64,000 nt of DNA from NCBI GenBank assembly GCA_032000125.1, contig DAMALH010000019.1, forward strand, positions 1-64,000, in the 5' to 3' direction. The notes under the pieces are model-generated. The model had not been told where the DNA came from and did no database searches. It saw nothing but the letters and a program-made list of their open reading frames with translations. Made by a program: the position numbers and the translations under genes. Positions 34,614 to 44,089 of this stretch are shown one piece after another. Position 1 is the stretch's first letter. Each line of letters opens with the position of its first letter. Source of the stretch: Dryocola sp032000125 (GTDB lineage Bacteria > Pseudomonadota > Gammaproteobacteria > Enterobacterales > Enterobacteriaceae).

Positions 34614-35333
34614 ATGGTCATTAAGGCGCAGAGCCCAGCGGGTTTCGCGGAAGAGTACATCATTGAAAGCATCTGGAATAGCCGCTTCCCCCCTGGTTCC
34701 ATTTTGCCTGCCGAACGTGAACTGTCCGAGCTGATTGGCGTCACCCGCACCACGCTGCGTGAAGTGCTGCAGCGTCTGGCGCGAGACGGCTGGCTGACGA
34801 TTCAGCACGGTAAGCCGACTAAGGTGAATAATTTCTGGGAAACGTCAGGCTTAAATATTCTGGAAACCCTGGCGCGCCTGGATCACGACAGCGTGCCGCA
34901 GCTTATCGATAATTTGTTATCCGTGCGCACTAACATTGCGACTATCTTTATCCGCACGGCGATTCGCCAGCATCCGGAAAAAGCGCAGGAAGTGCTGGCC
35001 ACGGCAGACCGCGTGGAAGACCACGCAGACGCCTTTGCGGACCTCGACTACAGTATCTTCCGCGGCCTTGCGTTTGCGTCCGGCAATCCCATTTACGGTT
35101 TGATTCTGAACGGCATGAAAGGGCTGTATACCCGTATCGGGCGTCATTATTTCTCAAGCCCGGAGGCGCGCAGCCTGGCGTTAGGCTTCTACCACCGTCT
35201 GGGCACCATCTGCAAAGAAGGTTTATACGATCAGGTCTTTGATACCGTTCGTACCTATGGGCGCGAAAGCGGGGAAATCTGGCACCGCATGCAGAAGAAT
35301 CTGCCGGGCGACCTGGCGATGCACAGCCGCTAA
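34614..35333 (+). CDS. fadR: FadR, acyl-CoA-responsive fatty-acid regulator
   Basis: 239 residues from ATG 34614 (MVIKAQSPAGFAEEYIIESI), identical in length to E. coli; an upstream frame from 34569 lies over the operator and was rejected. GntR-family winged helix (PAERELSELIGVTRTTLREVLQRLARDGW, about 30-60) and a C-terminal all-helical acyl-CoA domain ending GDLAMHSR. It represses beta-oxidation (fadD here) and activates fabA/fabB; long-chain acyl-CoA releases it from DNA. Confidence 0.97.
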   Translation: MVIKAQSPAGFAEEYIIESIWNSRFPPGSILPAERELSELIGVTRTTLREVLQRLARDGWLTIQHGKPTKVNNFWETSGLNILETLARLDHDSVPQLIDNLLSVRTNIATIFIRTAIRQHPEKAQEVLATADRVEDHADAFADLDYSIFRGLAFASGNPIYGLILNGMKGLYTRIGRHYFSSPEARSLALGFYHRLGTICKEGLYDQVFDTVRTYGRESGEIWHRMQKNLPGDLAMHSR

Positions 35334-35343
35334 TTCTGCTATA

Positions 35344-35371
35344 AAAAAGGCTTCCCGAAGGAAGCCTTTTT
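35344..35371. terminator. Bidirectional terminator between fadR and ycgB
   Basis: Stem AAGGCTTCC / GGAAGCCTT around CGA, with A-runs and T-runs on either side. Confidence 0.9.
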
Positions 35372-35375
35372 GCAT

Positions 35376-36911
35376 TCAGATACTGTTCGTTCGCGGCGGG
35401 CAGCGCTCAAGGATCTCAACGCTACCATCTTCGTTTTGCTGCTCCAGCATCACATCAAATCCCCACAGGCGGTGCACGTGTTTGAGCACTTCCCGGCGGC
35501 CTCTGTCTAGCGGAGCGCGGTTGTGCGGGATATAACGCAGCGTCAGCGAGCGGTCGCCGCGCAAATCCACGTTCCATACCTGAATATTCGGCTCCACGTT
35601 GCTCAGATTATATTGAGCAGAAAGCTGCGCGCGAATTTCACGGTAGCCCTCTTCGTTGTGAATAGCCGAAATTTCCAGGTAGTTGTTGTGATCGTCATCC
35701 AGCACGGTAAACAGCCGGAAGTCACGCATCAGTTTTGGCGACAGGAACTGGCTGATGAAGCTCTCGTCTTTAAAGTCGCGCATCGCGAAGTGCAGCGTAT
35801 CCAGCCAGTCAGCGCCGGCGATATCCGGGAACCAGTATTTGTCTTCCTCGGTGGGATTCTGACAAATTCGTTTGATGTCCTGGAACATCGCAAAGCCCAG
35901 CGCATAAGGGTTGATGCCGTTATACCACGGGCTATTATAGGGCGGCTGGAACACCACGTTGGTGTGGCTGTGCAGGAACTCAAGCATAAAGCGTTCCGAC
36001 ACTTTTCCTTCATCATACAGATGGTTAAGGATGGTGTAGTGCCAGAACGTCGCCCAGCCTTCGTTCATCACCTGGGTCTGCTTCTGCGGATAAAAATACT
36101 GGCTTACTTTGCGCACGATACGCAGGATTTCACGCTGCCAGGGTTCCAGCAGCGGCGCGTTCTTTTCCATGAAATAGAGCAGGTTTTCCTGCGGCTCGGA
36201 AGGATAGCGACGCGCCTCAGCAACCGTTTTTTCCTCTTCACGGCGTGGCAGGGTACGCCACAGCGTATTCACCTGGCTTTGCAGATACTCTTCGCGGCTT
36301 TTCTGCCGGGCTTTCTCTTCCTGCAGCGAGATCTTTTGCGGACGTTTGTAACGGTCAACGCCGTAGTTCATCAGCGCATGGCAGGAGTCCAGCAGCTTTT
36401 CTACTTCGTCCACGCCGTAGCGCTCTTCGCACTCGCTGATGTAGTTGCGGGCAAAAATCAGATAGTCGATTATCGAACCGGCATCGGTCCAGCTTCGGAA
36501 CAGATAGTTATTTTTAAAGAAGGAGTTATGGCCATAGCAGGCGTGGGCGATAACCAGCGCCTGCATGGTGATGGTGTTTTCTTCCATAAGGTAGGCGATA
36601 CAGGGATTGGAATTAATTACAATCTCGTAGGCCAGACCCTGCTGCCCGTGCTTGTACAGCCGCTCGGTTTCAATAAATTTCTTACCGAACGACCAGTGGG
36701 GGTAGTTTATCGGCATCCCAACGCTTGAGTAGGCGTCCATCATCTGCTCAGAGGTGATGACCTCTATTTGATGCGGATAGGTTTCTAAGCGGTAGAGTTT
36801 TGCTACGCGGTCTATCTCGTCGAGGTAGACATCCAGCAATTCGAACGTCCAGTCAGGTCCATCACTAAGACGTTTGGAATCCTTTGTGGCGGAAAGATCA
36901 ACAGTAGCCAT
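35376..36911 (-). CDS. ycgB: YcgB, SpoVR-family protein
   Basis: 511 residues (E. coli 510) of the SpoVR family. It is named after a Bacillus spore-cortex protein; in enterobacteria it is RpoS-linked, often paired with yeaG/yeaH function, but its biochemistry is unknown. No signal peptide. Conserved His/Glu-rich blocks such as AHACYGHNSFFKNNYLF and QVMNEGWATFWHY look like a metal site. ATG 36911 (MATVDLSATK) fits homology; 34 extra upstream codons were rejected. Convergent with fadR, divergent from dadA. Confidence 0.95.
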   Translation of the reverse strand: MATVDLSATKDSKRLSDGPDWTFELLDVYLDEIDRVAKLYRLETYPHQIEVITSEQMMDAYSSVGMPINYPHWSFGKKFIETERLYKHGQQGLAYEIVINSNPCIAYLMEENTITMQALVIAHACYGHNSFFKNNYLFRSWTDAGSIIDYLIFARNYISECEERYGVDEVEKLLDSCHALMNYGVDRYKRPQKISLQEEKARQKSREEYLQSQVNTLWRTLPRREEEKTVAEARRYPSEPQENLLYFMEKNAPLLEPWQREILRIVRKVSQYFYPQKQTQVMNEGWATFWHYTILNHLYDEGKVSERFMLEFLHSHTNVVFQPPYNSPWYNGINPYALGFAMFQDIKRICQNPTEEDKYWFPDIAGADWLDTLHFAMRDFKDESFISQFLSPKLMRDFRLFTVLDDDHNNYLEISAIHNEEGYREIRAQLSAQYNLSNVEPNIQVWNVDLRGDRSLTLRYIPHNRAPLDRGRREVLKHVHRLWGFDVMLEQQNEDGSVEILERCPPRTNSI

Positions 36912-37234
36912 CAGCGCGCCCTCATTGTTGCGGCTCTCTCTGGATGGAAAGCCTTCCTCAAAGGATAGAACACTCCTCACACTTAGCGGCGATGAGAAAA
37001 ATAATTTCTGCACGATTTAGTGATTTTCAGCCGCCGTTATTTGCCAGGTTAGCGGGATTTTATTCTGCAGCAAATATCTTCCTTCGCAGGAGATCCTAAT
37101 TATTCCGTGCCAGTAATGCTGGGTCAGGGTGTGAGGATGCTCACCATAATAAAGCCATATGTTGAATAACATTTTCATCTGGGTTATCAATTTGTAATCA
37201 GAAGATTATTCTTTAGCTAAAGGGCGGGACGGAT

Positions 37235-38533
37235 ATGCATGTTGTGGTGCTGGGAAGTGGAGTTGTCGGCGTCGCCAGCGCCTGGTATTTACGCCAGGCC
37301 GGTCATGAGGTGACGGTAATTGAACGCGAAGCGGGTCCGGCGCTTGAAACCAGCGCCGCCAATGCCGGGCAAATCTCACCGGGATATGCCGCACCCTGGG
37401 CCGCTCCCGGCGTGCCGTTAAAGGCGATTAAGTGGATGTTTCAGCGCCATGCGCCTTTAGCTATCAGCCTGGACGGCACGGGCTTCCAGCTCAGGTGGAT
37501 GCTGCAGATGCTGCGCAACTGCGATATGCGCCACTATATGGAAAACAAAGGGCGGATGGTGCGCCTGGCCGAATACAGCCGCGACTGCCTGAAGGCCCTG
37601 CGCCACAGTACCGGTATTGAGTATGAAGGCCGTCAGGGCGGCACCTTGCAGCTCTTCCGCACCGAGCAGCAATATGAAAATGCGGCAAAAGATATCGCGG
37701 TGCTTAAAGAGGCTGGCGTACCTTATCAACTGCTTGAGTCCGGCCAGCTTGCCGGGGTTGAGCCCGCGCTTGCCGAGGTTGCGCATAAGCTCACGGGCGG
37801 CCTGCGCTTGCCTAATGATGAAACGGGAGACTGCCAGCTCTTTACGCAGAACCTGGCGCACATGGTGGCAGAGGCTGGCGTGAATTTCCGTTTTAATACC
37901 GCCGTTGACCGCCTGCTTTATGAAGGACAAAGAATTTACGGCGTGCAATGCGGCAAAGAAGTCGTGAAAGCCGATGCTTACGTTGTGGCGTTTGGCTCTT
38001 ACTCAACGGCGCTGTTAAAAAATATTGTCGATATCCCGGTCTACCCGCTGAAGGGCTATTCACTGACGATTCCCGTTGCCGACGAGCAGGGCGCGCCGGT
38101 TTCCACTATCCTCGATGAAACGTACAAAATCGCCATTACCCGTTTTGATAACCGTATTCGGGTAGGCGGCATGGCAGAGATCGTCGGCTATAACACCGAG
38201 CTGCTGCAGCCGCGCCGCGAAACGCTTGAGATGGTTGTCCGCGATCTTTATCCACGCGGGGGCCATGTTGAACAGGCGACTTTCTGGACCGGCCTGCGTC
38301 CGATGACGCCTGACGGCACGCCAATCGTCGGCCGCACGCCGTACAAAAATCTTTGGCTGAATACCGGACACGGTACGCTGGGCTGGACCATGGCGTGCGG
38401 CTCCGGACAAATGCTCAGCGATTTGATTTCAGGAAGAACGCCCGCCATTCCGTTTGACGATTTATCCGTTGCGCGTTACCAGCCGGGCTTTTCCCCTTCG
38501 GCTTCACATCGGTTACACGGCGCCCATAATTAA
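37235..38533 (+). CDS. dadA: DadA, D-amino-acid dehydrogenase small subunit
   Basis: 432 residues, equal to E. coli. FAD enzyme at the inner membrane that oxidises D-alanine to pyruvate and ammonia and feeds electrons to the respiratory chain. The Rossmann start MHVVVLGSGVVGVASAWYL, the ISPGYAAPWAAPG segment and the C-terminal TGHGTLGWTMACGSGQ are present. Together with DadX it catabolises L- and D-alanine. GGGACGG before ATG 37235. The 200-bp AT-rich region upstream probably holds CRP/Lrp control as in E. coli; I did not assign sites. Confidence 0.97.
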   Translation: MHVVVLGSGVVGVASAWYLRQAGHEVTVIEREAGPALETSAANAGQISPGYAAPWAAPGVPLKAIKWMFQRHAPLAISLDGTGFQLRWMLQMLRNCDMRHYMENKGRMVRLAEYSRDCLKALRHSTGIEYEGRQGGTLQLFRTEQQYENAAKDIAVLKEAGVPYQLLESGQLAGVEPALAEVAHKLTGGLRLPNDETGDCQLFTQNLAHMVAEAGVNFRFNTAVDRLLYEGQRIYGVQCGKEVVKADAYVVAFGSYSTALLKNIVDIPVYPLKGYSLTIPVADEQGAPVSTILDETYKIAITRFDNRIRVGGMAEIVGYNTELLQPRRETLEMVVRDLYPRGGHVEQATFWTGLRPMTPDGTPIVGRTPYKNLWLNTGHGTLGWTMACGSGQMLSDLISGRTPAIPFDDLSVARYQPGFSPSASHRLHGAHN

Positions 38534-38551
38534 CAACGATAAGGAGTGGTC

Positions 38552-39622
38552 ATGTCTCGTCCCGTTGTGGCAACGCTCGATCTCAGCGCGATGCGTAATA
38601 ACCTGCAGGTAGTGCGTCAGGCTGCGCCCAACTCCCACGTCTGGTCGGTGGTGAAAGCAAACGCCTACGGCCACGGGCTGGACAGGGTCTGGTCCGCGCT
38701 AAACACCACCGACGGTTTCGCTTTACTCAACCTTGAAGAGGCGATACTGCTGCGCGAACGCGGCTGGAAAGGCCCGATTCTGATGCTTGAGGGCTTTTTC
38801 CACAGCGATGAGCTACCTCTGTTTGATAAGTATCGCCTCACTACCAGCCTGCACAGTAACTGGCAGGTAAAGGCGTTGGCCAACGCCCGGCTGAACGCGC
38901 CGCTCGATGTTTATCTGAAAATGAACAGCGGCATGAACCGCCTCGGTTTTGCCCCTGAGCGCGTGCATTCTATCTGGCAGCAGCTACGCGCCATTGCCAA
39001 TGTCGGCCAGCTAACCCTGATGGCGCATTTTGCCGATGCCGAACAGCCGGAGGGAATAGTCGAACCTTTAGCCCGCGTTGAACAGGCGGCAGAAGGGCTG
39101 GACTGCGCGCGTTCGCTTGCCAACTCCGCGGCAACGCTGTGGCACCCGGAGGCACATTTTGACTGGGTGCGTCCGGGCATCGTTCTTTACGGCGCGTCGC
39201 CGAGCGGGCAGTGGCGGGATATCGCTACCAGCGGCCTGAAACCGGTGATGTCGCTGCGCAGTGAAGTTATCGGCATTCAGAACCTGAAAGCCGGCGATAG
39301 CGTGGGATACGGCAGCCGCTACCGCGCAACGGGCGAGCAGCGTATCGGCATTGTGGCGGGCGGCTATGCGGACGGGTATCCACGCCATGCGCCTGACGGC
39401 ACGCCGGTACAGGTCGAGGGGGTTATGACAACAACTGTTGGTACGGTGTCCATGGATATGCTGGCGGTGGATTTAACGCCTTGTCCTCAGGCCGGAATAG
39501 GCAGCCCGGTGGAGCTGTGGGGGAACGATGTTAAGATCGACGACGTTGCTTGTGCTTCGGGAACGGTGGGCTATGAGCTGATGTGCGCTCTTGCGCAGCG
39601 CGTGCCCGTTGTGGTGCAGTAA
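38552..39622 (+). CDS. dadX: DadX, catabolic alanine racemase
   Basis: PLP enzyme converting L-alanine to D-alanine for DadA. 356 residues from ATG 38552, equal to E. coli, with AAGGAG 6 bases upstream. PLP lysine K35 in VVKANAYGHG, active-site Tyr in SVGYGSRYRA, and the GTVSMDMLAVD segment are intact. Operon with dadA (18 bp). Confidence 0.97.
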   Translation: MSRPVVATLDLSAMRNNLQVVRQAAPNSHVWSVVKANAYGHGLDRVWSALNTTDGFALLNLEEAILLRERGWKGPILMLEGFFHSDELPLFDKYRLTTSLHSNWQVKALANARLNAPLDVYLKMNSGMNRLGFAPERVHSIWQQLRAIANVGQLTLMAHFADAEQPEGIVEPLARVEQAAEGLDCARSLANSAATLWHPEAHFDWVRPGIVLYGASPSGQWRDIATSGLKPVMSLRSEVIGIQNLKAGDSVGYGSRYRATGEQRIGIVAGGYADGYPRHAPDGTPVQVEGVMTTTVGTVSMDMLAVDLTPCPQAGIGSPVELWGNDVKIDDVACASGTVGYELMCALAQRVPVVVQ

Positions 39623-39631
39623 TCCGTTAAC

Positions 39632-39655
39632 CTCCCTCTCCTGGCGGAGAGGGAG
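39632..39655. terminator. Strong hairpin between dadX and cvrA
   Basis: Perfect 10-bp stem CTCCCTCTCC / GGAGAGGGAG around TGGC. No T-run, so a weak or Rho-assisted terminator, or an mRNA-stabilising stem for the convergent genes. Confidence 0.6.
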
Positions 39656-39662
39656 TCGTCCA

Positions 39663-41402
39663 TCACTCTTCTTGCTCTTCAGCCACGCGAACGCCAATTT
39701 TGCGTACCTGATTATTTTCTTTCTCTGCCACCGTCCAGATCATTCCGGCGAACTCAACCTGGTCGCCAACCACCGGCGCGCCGCCCAGCATGCCCAGCAC
39801 AAATTCGCCCAGGGTTTGCTGCGTATTGACCGCCTCATCCAGATCCAGGCCGTAAATCGTGGCGACGTCGGCAAACTGCGCGTTGGCTTCAAGGATAAAG
39901 TCGCCGAAGAAGCGCTGGTCGAGCGCAACGGGAGGCGACTGGCTAAAGAGCTTGCCAAGGGCTGGCAGATCCCGCTCGCGACCGATTACGCACAGGACAT
40001 CGCCTTCACGCAGCCTTGTGCTGCCCGTCGGGTGCAGCAAAATGTTGTCACGGAACAGGGCGGCGATGCGCGTTTCTTCGGGCATGTGCAGGTCGCGCAG
40101 GGCTGCGCCCACGCACCATTTGTCTGCGCTAAGCTGATAGACAAACTGCTCCCACGGATTCTCCGGATGGATATCCAGCCCAACGCGGGAAACCGGCCAG
40201 CCAATCGGCGGCACAACCACTTTGGCTTTTTTTGCCGCCCAGCCCAGTGATGAACCCTGCAACAGCAGCGAAACCAGCACCACAAAGAACGCCACGTTGA
40301 AGAACAGCCTGGCGTTATCCAGCCCGGCCATCATCGGGAAAACGGCAAGAATGATCGGCACCGCGCCGCGTAATCCTACCCAACTGATGAAGATGCGTTC
40401 ACGGCCGTTAAACCCCCGAAACGGCAGCAGGCCGACGAAGACGGAAAGCGGGCGCGCAAAGAAAATCATCCATGCGGAAAGCAGCAGCGCCGGTATCGCG
40501 ATGGTCAGCAAATCCAACGGGTTAACCAGCAGCCCCAGCACCAGGAACATGCCGATTTGCGCAAGCCACGCCAGGCCATCGAAGGTTTGCAGAATGCCGA
40601 AGCGGCTGCGGATAGGGCGGTTGCCCAGCAAAAAACCGCACAGATAAACGGCAAGGATACCGCTGCCGTCCAGCGCGGTGGTGATACCAAACACCATAAT
40701 ACCGCCGCTTAACGCCAGCAGCGGATAAAGCCCCTGCGGCAGGGTGATGCGGTTAATCATCTGCAATAACAGATAGCCGCCGCCTAACCCAAGCAGTATG
40801 CCGAGGCCAAACTGCCGCAGGATATCTACGGCAAACATCCAGCTCAGGCCGGTTTTCCCTTGCTCAATCATTTCAATTAGCGTGATGGTCAGGAACACTG
40901 CCATCGGGTCGTTGCTGCCGGATTCGATTTCAAGGGTTGCGCCAACGCGCTCGTTAAGCCCTTTGCCGCCCAGCAGAGAAAATACCGCGGCCGCGTCGGT
41001 TGAGCCGACGATGGCGCCAATTAACAGACCCTGAATCAAATCGAGATGAAACAGCCATGCGGCGGCGATACCCGTTAACCCCGATGTGATCAGAACACCA
41101 ACGGTAGCAAGGGAAAGCGCCGGGCCAAGGGCGACTTTAAACGAACTGGCCTGGGTGCGCATACCGCCATCAAGAAGGATCACCGCAAGCGCGAGGTTAC
41201 TGACCAGATAGGCAAAAGGATAATTATCGAACGGGATACCGCCCACGCCGTCAATGCCCGCCAGCATGCCGATTGCGAGAAAAATAACGAGGATGGGAAT
41301 ACCAAGACGGGAAGAAAACGAACTCAATAAGATGCTACAAGTTACCAATACGGAACCTAAAATAAACAGACTAATTACCGCACCCGCGTCCAAAATTATC
41401 AT
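39663..41402 (-). CDS. cvrA: CvrA (NhaP2), K+/H+ antiporter
   Basis: 579 residues (E. coli 578). CPA1 cation:proton antiporter with about 12 helices (VGSTDAAAVFSLLGGKGLNERVGATLEIESGSNDP is the conserved core, with the DP motif), followed by cytoplasmic TrkA-C (LREGDVLCVIGRERDLPALG) and CorC/HlyC-like domains. The family protects the cell from high internal potassium. Convergent with dadX and followed (on the minus strand, upstream) by ldcA at 83 bp. Confidence 0.95.
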   Translation of the reverse strand: MIILDAGAVISLFILGSVLVTCSILLSSFSSRLGIPILVIFLAIGMLAGIDGVGGIPFDNYPFAYLVSNLALAVILLDGGMRTQASSFKVALGPALSLATVGVLITSGLTGIAAAWLFHLDLIQGLLIGAIVGSTDAAAVFSLLGGKGLNERVGATLEIESGSNDPMAVFLTITLIEMIEQGKTGLSWMFAVDILRQFGLGILLGLGGGYLLLQMINRITLPQGLYPLLALSGGIMVFGITTALDGSGILAVYLCGFLLGNRPIRSRFGILQTFDGLAWLAQIGMFLVLGLLVNPLDLLTIAIPALLLSAWMIFFARPLSVFVGLLPFRGFNGRERIFISWVGLRGAVPIILAVFPMMAGLDNARLFFNVAFFVVLVSLLLQGSSLGWAAKKAKVVVPPIGWPVSRVGLDIHPENPWEQFVYQLSADKWCVGAALRDLHMPEETRIAALFRDNILLHPTGSTRLREGDVLCVIGRERDLPALGKLFSQSPPVALDQRFFGDFILEANAQFADVATIYGLDLDEAVNTQQTLGEFVLGMLGGAPVVGDQVEFAGMIWTVAEKENNQVRKIGVRVAEEQEE

Positions 41403-41485
41403 TCTCCTTTATAAGTGTTGCTGTGATTATTGCAAAATGTTAACACGGAAGCGGCTGATTAAACGTTCGAAAAGCACGCTTTTTT

Positions 41486-42397
41486 TTAGCTTATGACGTG
41501 ATGTCCGCTAACGGACAGCACGCTTTGGTCGCCATCGTGCTTTAATTCGCCAAAGGCGCCGAGCGGCAGCGTTACCGTCTGCGGCTCATGCCCGAACGGC
41601 AGGCCAGGCAGTACGGGCAGAGCAAACCTCTGCGCAAGCGTGCTGCACATTTCGTTAAAGTCATAGCCCGCGTCGTAGTCGCTGAGCGTCGTACCGTTAA
41701 AGCTGCCAAGAATGAGCGCTTTTTGGCGTCTCAAAATCCCGGCATGGTGTAGCTGCAATAGCATGCGCTCGACGCGGAAGGGATGCTCATTGATATCCTC
41801 AACCACCAGAATCCCGCCGTCAATGGCGGGCAGCCACGGCGAACCGATAAGCGAAACCAGCATGGCAAGATTGCCGCCCCAAAGTGTGCCGCTAACGGAA
41901 CAGGCGGGAGCCGCGTTTTGCCAGCTTAGGTTGAACTTTGGTTGAGTGACCGCTTTCCAGAAGTGCTGCCAGGTATAGTCATCCAGCTTCTCTGCGCCAA
42001 AATTCCCGGCAAGCATTGGCCCGCTAAATGTGATAACGCCGCACTGCGCCAGCAAAGCGAGCTGGATAGCGGTGAAGTCACTGTGCCCGCAAATCACCGG
42101 CGTGCGCGCTCGCAGAGCATGGCCCAGCCGTGGATAATCAATTTTTTCGAGCAGGCGCGTTGCCCCATAGCCCCCGCGTACGGCGAGCACGATATCGCAC
42201 TCTGGAGAGAGCGAGGTGAGCTGGTGGATATCGGCCAGGCGCTCCTCGTCAGTGCCTGCAAAACGCTGAAAACGCCGGGTCACCGCCTGCTGATTCTCAA
42301 CCAGATGCCCGGCGTCCCCAAGGCGTTCTATACCGCGAGCCGCCGCGTCCTGGTTAACACAGTAGCCTGAAGGGGCAATCAAACGAATCAGAGACAT
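41486..42397 (-). CDS. ldcA: LdcA, L,D-carboxypeptidase of murein recycling
   Basis: 303 residues (E. coli 304). Cytoplasmic serine peptidase that removes the terminal D-Ala from recycled tetrapeptide; needed to survive stationary phase in E. coli. Peptidase S66 features: VRGGYGATRLL, the nucleophile Ser in ICGHSDFTAI, the middle LVVEDINEHPFRVERML and the C-terminal LPFGHEPQTVTLPLG with the catalytic His. Divergent from emtA, another murein enzyme. Confidence 0.95.
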   Translation of the reverse strand: MSLIRLIAPSGYCVNQDAAARGIERLGDAGHLVENQQAVTRRFQRFAGTDEERLADIHQLTSLSPECDIVLAVRGGYGATRLLEKIDYPRLGHALRARTPVICGHSDFTAIQLALLAQCGVITFSGPMLAGNFGAEKLDDYTWQHFWKAVTQPKFNLSWQNAAPACSVSGTLWGGNLAMLVSLIGSPWLPAIDGGILVVEDINEHPFRVERMLLQLHHAGILRRQKALILGSFNGTTLSDYDAGYDFNEMCSTLAQRFALPVLPGLPFGHEPQTVTLPLGAFGELKHDGDQSVLSVSGHHVIS

Positions 42398-42515
42398 GGC
42401 ATTTCCTGGCTGTAGATTATTTGGTTATGATGCCGTTATCCTGGGCGGTTGTCACTCGCCCGGCGGCGTTGAAACGCCGTAATAGTAAGCAAAGTATTTA
42501 ATAAGGATAGATGGC

Positions 42516-43124
42516 GTGAAAATAAGATGGCTGATTGTTTTGGTTCTGTTCCTCGCGGGTTGTTCCAGCCACACCGCTAAACAACCGGTCTGGAACCCAA
42601 CGAAACCGGTCCAGCGCGCGCTTACCTGGATGCCTATCACCGAGCAGGCGGGAAAAGAGTGGGGCGTCAGTCCGCGAGTGATTACGGCCATTATTGCCGT
42701 AGAGTCCGGCGGTAATCCGGCGCTTGTCAGTAAATCCAATGCGGTTGGACTGATGCAGATTAAAGCATCCACGGCAGGCGCGGACGTTTATCGCCATCTG
42801 GGATGGAGCGGCCAGCCGTCTACCAGTGAACTAAAAGATCCGGCGCGGAATATCTCCATTGGCACCGCCTATCTCAGCATTATGGAGCATGGCATTCTGG
42901 CCGGGATTGAGGATCCGCAAACCATGCAATACGCCCTGCTGGTTTCTTATGCGAACGGCGCGGGCGCGCTGCTCAGAACCTTTTCTTCCGATCGCAAAAA
43001 GGCCATTAGCGAAATCAACGGCCTGAGCCCTGACGAATTCTGGCAATACGTTGCGAAAAACCATCCTGCCGCCCAGGCGCCGCGCTATCTGTATAAAGTC
43101 TCGCGGGCCATGGAGGCGATGTAG
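42516..43124 (+). CDS. emtA: EmtA, membrane-bound endolytic murein transglycosylase
   Basis: 202-residue outer-membrane lipoprotein: signal with FLAGC (Cys16), Ser at +2. SLT domain with the catalytic Glu in AIIAVESGGNP (about residue 69), then SNAVGLMQIKAST and VSYANGAGALL. It cuts murein internally to give anhydromuropeptides. The start is GTG 42516 after AAGGATAGATGGC; the overlapping ATG 42511 runs into TGA. Convergent with ycgR, two bases apart. Confidence 0.95.
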   Translation: MKIRWLIVLVLFLAGCSSHTAKQPVWNPTKPVQRALTWMPITEQAGKEWGVSPRVITAIIAVESGGNPALVSKSNAVGLMQIKASTAGADVYRHLGWSGQPSTSELKDPARNISIGTAYLSIMEHGILAGIEDPQTMQYALLVSYANGAGALLRTFSSDRKKAISEINGLSPDEFWQYVAKNHPAAQAPRYLYKVSRAMEAM

Positions 43125-43126
43125 CA

Positions 43127-43858
43127 TTATTTGACGCGGTTGGCCCTTTCCCGGGCTGACCGTTCTAACGAGAAAATAATCCGCTGCAGTTCGCGCTCAA
43201 CCGCCGGGTTAACGTTCAGGAAGCGGAAGCTAAGGCGCGGCGTGCTGACGGTCTCATTCTTGTTATCCACCACCTTGCGCTCTGAAAGCGTCACCAGTTG
43301 CATATCAAAGTAAAACTTGCCCCATTCCACCAGATCGATTTCCACCTGCGCAAAGCGCATGCCGACGCTAAGCCCGGCGGGCAACGGCCCGTCGACCAGC
43401 GCGCCCATGCCGCCAAGCGATAAGTCACACAGTCGGAAATCAAAAAAAGTGCCGTCCGGCAGTTTTGCATGGCAGAAATAAAACGGCTGAAGCGGGGCGT
43501 TGATACGGAAATACTCCCTGCGTTGCACAAACCACAAAGCTGGCGGCAAGGGTGAACTAAACGCGGGCAGATTCAGGTAATTCACGGCCTGCAGTTTGGG
43601 CAGGGTGAACTCCACTTTTGCTCCCTGCGTTTCCGCCGTGAACTGAATCTCGGTCGCTTTTTGCGCCGCCTGGTTTTCCTGCGACTGGCTGCCGAAATCC
43701 ATTACCAGTTGCGTAGGCGAAACGTCCAGAATCTTACTGATAAATTGCCCTGCATTCCAGGTGAGACGTACCGGGACCTGGTGCTTATGGAGATCGCGCA
43801 GCACGCCTAATACCGCAAGAGGACTTTGTTTCAGAAACTGCTCGTTATAGTTACTCAA
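43127..43858 (-). CDS. ycgR: YcgR, c-di-GMP-binding flagellar brake
   Basis: 243 residues (E. coli 244) when started at TTG 43858 (LSNYNEQFLKQSPLAVLGV, aligning with MSHYHEQFLKQNPL). An apparent longer frame to 43915 cannot be right because the sigma-28 promoter lies inside it. YcgR N-terminal domain (to ~110) and PilZ domain with RREYFR and DLSLGG, the two c-di-GMP motifs. With c-di-GMP bound it slows the flagellar motor. The ribosome site is weak (CAGGG close to TTG), so the exact start is not secure. Confidence 0.92.
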   Translation of the reverse strand: MSNYNEQFLKQSPLAVLGVLRDLHKHQVPVRLTWNAGQFISKILDVSPTQLVMDFGSQSQENQAAQKATEIQFTAETQGAKVEFTLPKLQAVNYLNLPAFSSPLPPALWFVQRREYFRINAPLQPFYFCHAKLPDGTFFDFRLCDLSLGGMGALVDGPLPAGLSVGMRFAQVEIDLVEWGKFYFDMQLVTLSERKVVDNKNETVSTPRLSFRFLNVNPAVERELQRIIFSLERSARERANRVK

Positions 43859-43901
43859 GGCCCTGGTCCGTGTTGTGTTCTGAGGGGGGAGATAAGCGAA
43901 G

Positions 43902-43927
43902 TTATCGGCAGGCAAAAAGGAAACTTA
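43902..43927 (-). promoter_or_regulatory. Sigma-28 (FliA) flagellar promoter of ycgR
   Basis: On the minus strand: TAAGTTT, 11 bases, then GCCGATAA. This fits the FliA consensus TAAAGTTT-N11-GCCGATAA almost perfectly and implies ycgR is a late flagellar gene here, as in E. coli. Confidence 0.88.
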
Positions 43928-44089
43928 AGATAAATCTCAGGCGCTTAGCAGGAAATTTTCGATAACCCAGTGATGTTCGTCACATTTTTCTGTAACTTGA
44001 TTATACTTAGCGTACCGACAAACCGAGCCCTGCCTGACGTAGCGGTTCGGACTTGTTACTACTCACAATAATGAAGAGGACGTTCAAAA

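Noticed and set aside
35523..36728. 401-residue plus-strand frame opposite ycgB
   Set aside because: Exact shadow of the conserved ycgB on the other strand; no ribosome site; repeats of Val/Gln/Phe reflect the complement of ycgB codons.
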